A DNA stretch of 64,000 nt, from contig NC_049980.1 of the NCBI RefSeq assembly GCF_000003815.2, forward strand, positions 14,426,405 through 14,490,404, in the 5' to 3' direction. This document shows, piece by piece, positions 27,301-39,300 of the stretch. How positions within the stretch are numbered: position 1 is the stretch's first letter; each line of letters begins with the position of its first letter. Both the position numbers and the translations under genes were made by a program. The DNA is from Branchiostoma floridae. Taxonomy: Eukaryota; Chordata; Leptocardii; Amphioxiformes; Branchiostomatidae. The notes under the pieces are model-generated. The model had not been told where the DNA came from. It worked only from the letters and a program-made list of their open reading frames with translations, and did not search any database.

Positions 27301-30300
27301 TCAAACCACAGTGGCAGGCTTTAGTAGTAATCATTTAGCACCAAGGACAGGTCTACACTACCATACCAGTGACAGTCTGTAGTAGTAATCATTCAGCACC
27401 AAGGACAGGTCTACATTACCAAACCATAGTGATGGCCTTTAGTAGTAATCATCTAGCACTAAGGACAGGTCTACACTATCATACTATAGGGGCAGTCTTT
27501 TGTAGTAATCATTCAGCACCAAGGACAGATTTATACTATCATACCATAGCGACAGACTTTTGAAGCAATCATTGATCACCAAGGACAGATCTACACTATC
27601 AAACCATAGTGATGGACTACAGTACTACTCATTCAGCACCAAGAACAGGTCTATACTATCATACCATAGGGACAGTCTTTTGTAGTAATCATTCAGCACC
27701 AAGGACAAATCTACAGTATCAAACCATAGTGGTGGACTGTTACTACTATAACAGTAGTAGTAACCATTCAGCACCAAGGACAGGTCTACATTATCATAAC
27801 ATAGTGAAAGTCTTTTAAAGTAATCATTCAGCACCAAGGACAGGTGTGCACTATCATGCAATAGAGATGGGATGTAGTAGTAATCATTCAGCACCGAGGA
27901 CAGGTCTACACTACCATACCATAGTGGTGGACTTTAGTAGTAATCATTTAGCACCAAGGACAGGTCTACACTGTCATTCTATAGGGGCAGTCTTTTGTAG
28001 TAATCATTGATCACCAAGGACAGATCTACACTATCAAACCATAGTGATGGGCTACAGTACTACTCATTCAGCACCGAGAACAGGTCTATACTATCATACC
28101 ATAGGGACAGTCTTTTGTAGTAACCATTCAGCCCCAAGGACAGGTCTACATTATCATAACATAATGAAAGTCTTTTAAAGTAATCATTCAGCATCAAGGA
28201 CAGGTCTACACTATCATACCATAGTGGTGGACTTTAGTAGTAATCATTTAGCACCAAGGACAGGTCTTGTTTGGGGAGTAAGCATAAATGTTGCTGATTG
28301 GGACGTATATATTTAGCAATGGCCAGTGCAAGAGTAAAGCAAGACTTACTATATAAATGTCAGCTCCACTACCCTCCCCTGCTGCACTACAATGGTCCAG
28401 GTACAGTCACTGTTGTGGGGATAGTTGGGGTAGCCAGGGGACAGGATCAGCCCTGATGGGTCTGTCAACCGACCTCCACAAGGTGCTGCATGCACATGTA
28501 CACGTCACAAGTTAGCAAGGTGTTAGCATATAAACAGTCCAGAAATTCTGTATCATACAATATATCAATAGGAAAGTTGCCTCCCATGTCGGTGGTACAA
28601 AATAAAGAACTGTCTGTTTCTACCACAGAAAACATGATGTTATATCTGTTACCTTCACATGTTGGCGTACGCCCGCTCCACGCCACGCCTGCCTGTGAGT
28701 TCCCTTGGCAGGTGATGGAACTTGCCCCTGACAGGATGTACCCAGGGTCGCACTGGAAATAGATGGTGTCACCAACACTGAACACACTGCCACCCGTCCT
28801 GGAACCATTCATGGGGGTTCCCGGGTCGTTACACACTGTCTGAAGATAACCTGAGGGGAAAGAATGATGTGATACATTTTACCTAACATGATGGTGGCTC
28901 AAAAAGTAATTATACCATTTGTATCATTGCAGGGTTCATATCTTTACAGAAGGAGTTGACAATTTGACATAAAGGTAAAGGGACAAGTGTCACTCTTACA
29001 AATCTGAAATACAGTACAAGGCATATCAGTCTCAAGAAGATAAATGCATTTAACATTGTGCAAAATTTCCATTCATTCCATAAAAATGAAACAGATGGCT
29101 TTATTGTTTCACCCTGTTTTATACCTGACTATGGCATATAGCAACATGGGACAGGACACTGTGCCACAATTCTACATGTACATGTATTTTTGGGACTCAA
29201 CTTAAATCAGGAAAAGCATTCAATTTCACCGTGGCCCATGGATGTAACTGTATGTTCTTAACAACTTTTATAGAAGTCTTGAGACTACAATCTCTGTCAC
29301 AGGTAAAGACCCTCACAAGATCATGTTTTCTAGTCTTGTACATCCTACTGTACATGTATGTTACTGTAGACAAGCACATGAAAATATACTTTGATCCAGC
29401 AGCAAAAGAAGATAAGCTTACTTGTGTATCTTATAGAGAAGCCTTGGTTTGTGACAGACAGGTCAGTGTGGAACTCTATGCGGATGGTGTTGGTGTTGTT
29501 GAGGCTGATGTCAGGAGGCAGAAGCTGACCACAGAAGCGCCCTCCCCCTGCCATGGGAGATGTGGCCGCATCACCATCACGGACTATCAGATAGTCACAG
29601 GTACAACTTCTGTCACTGCCACAAGTCTCTATGCTGTGTTGGCAAAACAGGGCATTGTCAATAGTGATACTTTGGAAATTGTCTTTTTGTACACAGAAAG
29701 AACAGAAAACATCATTGATATACACTATGGCTAGATCCTTATTCAATAACATGAATTTTGCAGCATGTACATTTTGTAGAAGAATCATGTAATGGTACAT
29801 AAACTATTTCAGTTCATAGTCAATTCTGCAAATCATAGAATTTCTCTTTTTTCATAGTTAACCATTGAGAGTTTAAGCTGGAGAAACATTTGAAGAAATA
29901 TTGTAATACTGTCAACAGTTTAAGCAAGAAAGAAATCTGATTATTAGAGAGATTATGAGCAATTTGTCTTAAACTGCCAAAACCGGATATATCCGGCACA
30001 CATATACATGCCCTGTGTGCCGTGCCCCGATATATCCTGGATAGCGTATTCCCCAGAAGTAGCAGCTTTGCGCGCGTGTAGCGCACAAACCCCGGAAGTT
30101 AGGGACTTCGGCCTTGTTCGGGGGTGTCTTTTTGGAAGTCAGCGGCCAACCCTGGCAATTATAGCATTTTATAGGGCTGAAACTCTGGCAGTTTAAGGGT
30201 TAAGTCAGTACCAAAATTATTTCCAAGCCAATTACAATTACAAAGGGTATGAATCATTTTCTTGTTAACTGTAAGGGCAAACTTACTCAAAGGCATTGAA

Positions 30301-33300
30301 CTGGAGTGTAAATAACTGTCCCTGTGGAGCCTGCAGTGTCCATGTGCAGTCTTGGTAGTTAGAGTACAGTCCTGGGTACCCTGGGGACAAGATCAGTCCT
30401 GTGGTCCCTGGGTTAGGGACCCGGATATCTCCTCCACATGCAGCTGTAAGAAAATCATTGTAGCAGTTTGTATTTGAGGTTGATACAAAAATGTGGAGCA
30501 TTGTTACAAATCATCTTGCAGAACACTTTAAAACTACGGCCACTACCTGTACATGTTGGCAGGTCACTGTCCCAGTGTGGACGGGACTGAGGGTTGCTTC
30601 TCACACATCTGATAGTCTGGTTGCCACGGAAAGTGTAGCCTTCATCACAGTCGTAGATTGCAAAAGCTCCCACTCCAAACCCTGTAATCTGCACCACCTG
30701 TCCATTGGCTGGACTGCCTCGGTCAGGACACTCAGATGGAAGGGCATATGCTGCAGAAGATAACACTTCCAGATTTAGCAGGAAAGTAGCTTTGATGAGA
30801 CAATATTGCTGTTGAGCTGTAAATTGCTCATGCAACATTGTAAAAGAAAATTGCAATGCACAGGGTATTGTGAACCGATTAGAAGTGACAGTATCAGTCA
30901 CTAAAGTACATACAAGATCACCTTCTCAACAATTGGTAAAACCACTACATGGTATATTGTTAAAGTTAAAAACAAAATTTTATTGTAAGAGTCATGTTTG
31001 ATACTCACATCTGTATGTAATACTGAAACCCCTTGCTGAACCTGAAGCATCAGTGTTGAACATCAGTAACATACGGTTGGAGGAGGAGTTGAACATCTGG
31101 CCCTGTGTTAGCTGATTTCCACTGAAGCTCCCAAGAGATGGGGAATCCTGAGTGCCATCATAGATCTGAACATGGAAAATATGAAGCAAAACATTGCTTA
31201 GGATCAAAATAGTGAAAGGGGCAAAATTTGAAGTTTCTCTTGAAATATTATCACCTTACATTCAGGGTTGGGATGGATGCTGTGGTGTATAGTGATAGAC
31301 TCACCGTCAGTGTGTCACCAGGGCCAGCTGTCTGGAAGTCTGTAATCGTTAAGATAATCCCCTCCCCTGGATTAACTGAGATCTCGTAAGCACAGCTCCG
31401 TAGGTTGTTGGGGTAGTTGTTGGGATACCCAAAGGAAAGAATAGTACCAATGGGTCCACTGTGTGTACCACCACACTGGGCTGTATATGGAATAACAGAA
31501 GCATACACCACAGTTATCAATATAGTAATTGTACTATTGGCTCTTTTTTTAAGGAAAGTAACTGTTGTATTGCCAGGAACTAGTATGACAGCAGAGTGCA
31601 GCAGACTTCTCCTTGCACCACTACTAAACTTCTACACAGTTTTGTGTAAACCCTAATAGCTGACACATGTCTAGATGTGTTTTTATGTCTCTGGGTCCTT
31701 AAACTTTGGCATATTACCAGCAATGTATCACACTGTGCGTAAACATCTTAAATCTTGAATCAGCTTATTCAAGCTCTCACAATCTCCATATTTAGCTGAC
31801 CAATGCTGATCTGCTCAGGAGATGCCAAATACCTAAAAACTTTTTTAATCATAACTATAAGATATTGACTCACTTACCTTGACACTGAGGTAAAGGATGA
31901 TTCCATTGTGGAGGGTTGCCATTGATACATGTGAGTGTTGCTGTCCCTGCCAGGGTATACCCAGGGCTACAGCCATATGTAATGGACTCCCCCACCAGGA
32001 AAACATTGCCACTGCCCTGGTTACTGTAACCGTTGTTTATACTCCCAGGAAATGGACAGTTTGCTGACAGGTCAAAGGCTGTAACATAAAAAGTTATCTT
32101 TCAAAAAAGGACAATTCATGTATTTTGATATGATTGCTGCTACAGAACTTGCTACAGAAAATCCTCAGATGAATCTTTTACTCTTAATCATGATTATTCC
32201 TACTGTTTCATTACTGATAAGCTGATATGGAATTTTTGTAGCACCATCCAATTCCCCTCATAATTTCAGCCACAGAAAAAAGTCACAGAGCCATAAGAAT
32301 TTAATCAATAGAATGACCAAATTAAAGCCTGTGAGGTACTAGTTTCCTATGGTAGGCAGGGAGAAGGATATTTGAAAAAATTGTAGTACTCACTGGTATA
32401 GCTGATGTTAAATCCTGAGGTAGAAACTGATTGATCAGATGTTAGGACTAGAAAGACAATGTGATAGTTTGCAGAATATGGGTTGGGCACAGTCTGTCCT
32501 GTGTATGATTGAGCTGCTGTGCTTGGGTTGTCACCAATGTAGATCTTCAAATAGTCATAATTGGCCTCCAAGCTGAACGTGTTGAATTGAAAGTTGATGC
32601 CTGAAGGAAAGAGAAGCGAATGGTGAATACTTAAATCAGTTTCAAAGAAGGAAAAAAAGTCAGCATCCTCAATTGAAACCAATTATATGTCTCACCTTTC
32701 CCTGGTGTAACAGCAACAGTCCAATTACAGTTCAAGTTGTTTCCATAGTTGTTGGGATAGTTCTTTGACAAAACAATTCCTTCTGTAGCAGTGAGGTAAC
32801 CACCACAGAGGGCTGTAAAATAGAACCAAAACCAAAATTACAGATTAACAATCATTCTTTCATAAGATTGATTCATTTTCACATAGTATCTTGATGGCGT
32901 TGTTTGACAATAGGATGGTACATCAAAACACAATAGCAAAACAATAGCAACTGCCACTAACCATCACAAGTTGGAATTGGTCCAGACCATGATGGTGTGC
33001 TACCTGTCTGGCAGGTAAGGGGCGTGGCATCACTGATGACATATCCAAGCTCACAAGAAAAGGTGACGGTGCTACCCACATAGAAAAAGTCTCCGTCACG
33101 ATTGCCATTGGCTGGAACACCAGGATCAGGGCAGGCCATAGCTACCTCATCTGAATATTGTTAGCAAAGAAGGCAAAATAGTTAATGTACATGTAGCTCT
33201 CACCCCAAGATGTCTAGTTCTTAAGAGACAGAAGTACATTTAAAAGTGTGCTATATGGCAGGGCAGTAAGTTATAAATGAATTCTAGTAATAAACAAATA

Positions 33301-36300
33301 CAAAGCAAAATATAGAGCAAAGAAAGGATTAAGGGTCTCATACCTACCTGAAATATCTAAAGTTGTTGTAAATGTCTTGTTTTATTTCTCACTGATTATG
33401 CAAAAGTCCTGAGTAGCATCTATGTTCATTGATCTCTTTTACCAAAATCACATATCACACACACACAGGCCGCCAAGGGTGAAAAGCATAATTTACATCT
33501 AGTTCTATGAACATCCTTCATTTCATTCAGGTTCAGTAATCCTTTGGAAGTTTTTAACAAGAATACCCCTGCTGTTTCAGATCACAATGCGGGGGGTCTG
33601 AACGTATTTTCCCGAAGTCAGAAACTGCCTGTCACTAAAAATCAAAAACATAGCATGTTCAGGACAAAAGATAGAAAAAAAAAAAGAAAGTGCGACAGCA
33701 AAACAGGGGATAGCTACCAAAAGGCCCAACACTGATGATATACCTCTGTCTTTCCAAGACCTGCCTACTTACAACTATTAGATATCATCACATAATTGCA
33801 GAAAGACACACACTTATACCTCTGTACACAGAGCTGATTTCAGGAAAACCTGAAAAAGACAAACTATTGCAAAAAAAATTTGATATCAAATTCAACATAT
33901 CTAACGTTATCGCTGCTGACTTGTGTGACCACAAGCCAACAGAATCCTTCAAGAATACAGAAGATTTACCGTTAAAGGTTGCCCTGAAGCCAGTTTGTGT
34001 GACACTGTAATCAGTGGTGAGTTTCAGGTACAGGGAGCTGCCTGTGCTCCTGATGGGGCTTGGTGTGTTGGAGCCTGTAAGGCGCTGGAGCAATGGTGAG
34101 GACCCATCTGTCCCATCACGAACTTCCAGAATATCATAGCCATCCTCAAGGTCCAATCTGAAGAATAAGATTACATCAAAGTATCATCACTTAATTCATG
34201 AACCTTGTTTACTGGAGATATCCTACCATATAGAACAGTTAACATCAGCAATTGGATGATACAATTAACAGTCATCACATACAAAGAATTACTAGCAGTA
34301 AATTTTCTGAGGCCCAAATGTGGCCCTAACTGTTAATTTCAATGGCTAACAAGTATGAGAAAATATCCAATGTTGATTCTAGTACCTTTCAAACTGGAGC
34401 TGTACCACAGCGCCTGTGGGTGAGGTGATGACCCATTCACAGTTCAGGTTGTTTCCGTACTGACCAGGGTAACCAGGAGACTGGATGGTACCAGAGGACT
34501 CCGTGCGCTGGCCACCACAGGCAGCTGAGGATGTGACAGTTGTACAGAATGACTGACAATAGATACCAACAAATAGACATGCAAGCCAGGTGACCCTGGG
34601 GTCATTGACCTCAGGTACATGTGTGTGCCTGGGCACAGCTGACTATGGACTGAAACACAGGCAAAGTTTGCTATCAATACAAACAAAACACAACAATCTA
34701 CTCATATTGTCTCCTTTTCTCATCTTTAAAGAAACTTAAACGATGACATATCATATCTACCATCACAGGTGGGTACTGGTCCAGACCACTGGCCGTTGCT
34801 CTGACAGGTTATCGGTGAGTTATCACTCAGGTCGTACCCTGCATCACAGCTGAAGGTGACCTGTGAACCCACAGGGAAACTGTTTCCTGTAACACTAGTC
34901 ACCAGGCTGCCAAACTGGGGTGCTCCAGGGTTATCACAGGCCACAGATCCTAGGACTGGGAGTTGGAGAACAAATCAAGATCATAAGTGAGTTTGAATGC
35001 TGTTTTTTCTGCATGAAATCTAACATTGAACTTTTGCTGGTATTACAACAATGTGATGTAATTAATCTGTCACAGCGCAGTCAAAAATGCTATCTAATGT
35101 ATGCAAGTGAATGATACAATGTTACATACATGTACTAGTACATGTTCTTAGAATTGTGTTAGTGTTGATGTCAAAGCTACATTAGGCCAAACCAATTTAA
35201 TTTCTTGGTTCTCGGATTTCCCGACCGATTTTTTCCGATTTGGAAAAAAAAATTAGTCCCAACAATAACAATATAGGTTTTGCTATCGCAGACCTGTAAA
35301 AAAAACCATTCCAGGGGTACATACTGCTGATAAACCAATCAGAGAGCTTCTTTGTAGTCACACGATAGAAACCAACCAATAAGCTGGATAAATCATGCCA
35401 TGAAAAGCTGAAAACTTGACTACTAAGCTTGTTTTTTTTGGTTATATTAGCCTCATATGTTCACCCCAGACTTTTTGCAAATTTTTTTTTTCATTTTTTT
35501 TTTTTACCGACCGCCCCAAAATTTTTCTGAAAAAATTCGAGAACCAAGAAATTAAATTGGTGTGGCCTTAAGATGCATTTTGTCCTGATTTATTACATGG
35601 ATTCTATCTTCAGAAAATTAACTACATCAACATGTAAATTGTGTCCATGTGAACACCTACTTTGGTAAGCTGCTTGAAAGCCACCCTGCTGGACAGAGCC
35701 ATCTGTAGTCATTTTGATAGACAGAATATTGGTCGTGCTTCTCTGTTGGTCTGGGACATTAGCACCAGTAAACCTGTTAAGTTGTGTGCCATTGGTATAG
35801 CCGTCATAGATGTACACAAAGTCATAGTTGGATTCTAGGCTGAAGCTGTTGAAGGTGAGCTCGATAAGCCGTGGGGTTCCGCTGGACGTGGTGCCCCCCA
35901 GGATAGTCCAGACACACTCGGCGTTGTTGGGGTAGGAGTTGGGATAGCCAGGAGAGATGATGACTCCGGACAGGTCCGTGTAGGTTCCACCACAGGATGC
36001 TGATAATGAAAGTAAACAGAACATAAGTTATTACCTCATCAAGTAAACGTATCCATATTGATGTAACATCACAACATAATATCTACATTTTATATAGTAG
36101 TAGTAGGCATCCTTCCATCTTTACAGATGATGGTAGCACTCTGTTTCAGGTCACGGTGGTTGACAGCGTCTACTGTGGCTCTGTAGGCCGATCCTGGCAT
36201 GGCAGTCGCGGCCACAGTTTGGACATATGAAGGCAGAGGGGTACCCCTGTTGCGGTTTCTCTTTGCGTTTGCGTCTCCTTGACTCAAGATGCTCTGTACG

Positions 36301-39300
36301 TCTTTCCTGGCCCTTTGCAAGACCATCCTTGACCGTGTGGCGCCATCTGTTGCGGTCTGCTGCAATCTGTTCCCAGCTGGCTGGGTCAATGTCAGTTAGC
36401 TTCAGATCACGCTTACAGACATCTCTGAAGTGCAGTGCCGGTCGTCCTACTGGCCGTTTTCCTGTCGCTAGTTCACCAAACAGGATGTCCTTCGGGATGC
36501 GTCCATCTTTCATTCGGGATACGTGTCCCAGCCAGCGTAGACGTCGCTGACAGAGGAGAAGATGGATGCTCAGGGAACAGGAACGTTCCAGAACAGTGGT
36601 GTTGGGTACTCTGTCCCTCCAAGAAATCCCAAGAATGCGCCTTAAGCATCGAAGATGGAAGCTTTCAAGGCGGTTTTCCTGTTTGGCATATGTAGTCCAG
36701 GTCTCGCTGCCATACAGAAGCGTACTGAGTACGCAAGAACGGTATACTTCAAGTTTTGTGTTAAGCGTCAGGTGGCTATTGTTCCGAGCTTGGTCATCAC
36801 TCCTGTCGCCCTAGCTATCCGTCTGTCAATTTCCTTGTCTAAAGACAGGTTGGCCAGCACACACCCTTGTTTCACACCTGACCGAATTGCAAAGGGCTCA
36901 GAGGTTTCCCCGTCGAAACTGACCACACCCTTCATGTCCTCATGGAAGGAGATGATGATGTCTAGCAGCTGTGGGGGACAACCAATCTTCCTTAGTAGTT
37001 GGAATAAGCCTCTTCTGCTAACAAGGTCGAACGCCTTTGTCAAATCGATAAAAGCGATGTATAGCGGCCTCTGCTGTTCGCGGCACTTCTCCTGAAGCTG
37101 GCGTACGGAGAAAATCATGTCGGTTGTGGACCTCTCGGCTCGGAAGCCGCACTGGGATTCTGGGTAGACCCGGTCTGCCAGAACCTGGAGCCTGGTAAGG
37201 ACAACTTTGGCAAAGACTTTTCCCACGATGCTTAACAGCGAGATGCCTCTGTAGCTGTTGCAATCCGTACGGTCTCCCTTATTCTTATACAGAGTGACTA
37301 TCTTGGAGTTTCGCATCGACTGAGGTACTTTGCCCTCTTTCCAGCAAAGACACAGTAGCTCATGTAGTGGTTCCAGCAAGACAGATTTCCCACTCTTTAT
37401 GATCTCAGCTGGGATATTGTCTTCACCAGGCGCTTTCCCATTTGACATGGAATCAATGGCTTTACTCAGCTCCTCAATGGTAGGTTCAGCGTCCAGCTCT
37501 GCAAGGACAGAGAAGTCTTCAATATTGTCAAGTGCATCTTGTGAGACTGAGTTTTCTGTTGAGTAGATGTCCAAGTAATGTTCTACCCAACGTGCCATTT
37601 GTTTGTCTTTGTCAGTGATGATCTCTCCTGACTTTGCTTTGAGGGGTGCACTCTTTTTAATTGGTTTGCCCGTGGCTTGTTTGATGCCTTCGTACATCCT
37701 CCTGATGTCTCCAGTTGCTGAAGCAAGCTGGATGCGCTCTGACAACAGGAGCCAGTAGTTGTTTGCACAACGACGTGAGACCCGCTGGGCTTCGTGTCGG
37801 GCAGCTTTTAATGCTTGTAAGTTTTGACTGCTGGGATTTTGCTTGTAGGAAACCAGGGCTTTGCGTTTTGTATCCATGACAGGTTCCAACTCTGATATGT
37901 ATGCTTCGAACCAGTCTGTATTCTTTCGCTCCTTCTTTCCATACGACTGGGCTGCTGCACTGTAGATGGTTTTGCTCAGTGTTTCCCACCTGTGCTCAGC
38001 ATCCTGTGGCTGGATGTTGTTCAAAGTTCCTTCAAGGCATTCTAGAAATTTCTGGTTTCTGTCTGGCAGCATAGTCTTACTGACGTCAATTTTGGGCTGG
38101 CCCTTCTTCTTCGCATGGTGCAATTTTTTAGGTCTTAGCTTTATCTTCGAAGCAATATTAGAGAGTGGTCAGTATCACAGTCTGCGCTGTGGTATGCTCT
38201 TGTATTGCACACACTGTTTAGGGAGGAACGACGTGTGATGACTAGGTCCAGCTGATGCCAGCGTTGCGACCTGGGGTGTCGCCAGGATGCTTTGTGAATA
38301 GTTCTATTCTGGAAGAAGGTATTTGTTACACAGAGATCGTGGTAGCAGCATAGCTCAAGGAGCCTCTGACCATTTTCGTTCATTTTTCCAATCCCATGAT
38401 GACCTAGCACAGTCTGCCATGACTCATGGTCCGTGCCCACCCTGGCATTAAAGTCGCCTAGGATGAAAATGTGTTCTGATACTGGGATTTTCTTAATTGT
38501 ACTGTCCAGTTGCCCATAGAACCGGTCCTTAACTTCAGAAGTAGCCTGTAACGTTGGAGCATAGACACATAGAAGGTTGACAGGACCCTCATGTGTGGAG
38601 AGACGTAGGGTAATGATCCTTTCATTGCCCCCTGTTGGTGGTTCTATCATGTGCAGCAATAAATAGGAATTAAAGCGTAACATTACCTGCAGGCTTTAAT
38701 TTGGACAAACTCATATACTGACTGTTTGCTTCCATTTATCAATGAAACTATTAGTACTTCTCATAACTATTAAACAGAAACTTTGTGAAATTACAAGTTG
38801 GAGCTCAGCTGCTAGTACTTGGAGCTCATGACATCTACACATGTAGCGCTATCACCTTCACAAGTTGGTGTAGAATCACTCCATGACCCATCAGACTGGC
38901 AGGTGATAGTGGCAGTCCCCTGCAGCTGATACCCTGTCATACAGCTGTAGGTGACAGTCTGGCCCACTGCAAAGTTACTGTCATTATCCCTATTCCCATT
39001 GTCAGGCACCCCGGGATCCCTGCATTGGCCTGTAATGATGCCTGGAGTACATACAGCAATATGATTACTCCTTCACATCCAAGGATTTATCATTAAATGA
39101 GAGAAACCCACATTGTACACATAATAAGACATCACAAAAAATGCCTAGATTTTATAAATTCCACCAACAATTGTAAAAGCCTGTTCTCATCCCATACAAT
39201 ACATTATTTTGTAATTAGTAATTAAGTAATGGTTGTTAATATGTCTAGCACAAAAAGCCATTATGATACATCTTACATCTACCTAAATGTACAGTTTTTG

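Noticed and set aside
27369-27818. Plus-strand ORFs with a 20-residue repeat
   Set aside because: They are a by-product of the 60-base minisatellite; no splice or start context, and similar frames exist on the opposite strand.
27186-28267. CRISPR-like repeat array
   Set aside because: Units are contiguous and diverged across their whole length with no unique spacers, in a eukaryotic intron; this is a minisatellite.
29231-29734. 167-codon plus-strand ORF
   Set aside because: It is the antisense shadow of the CUB 8 exon at 29422-29633, which has clear CUB motifs and matching splice phases.
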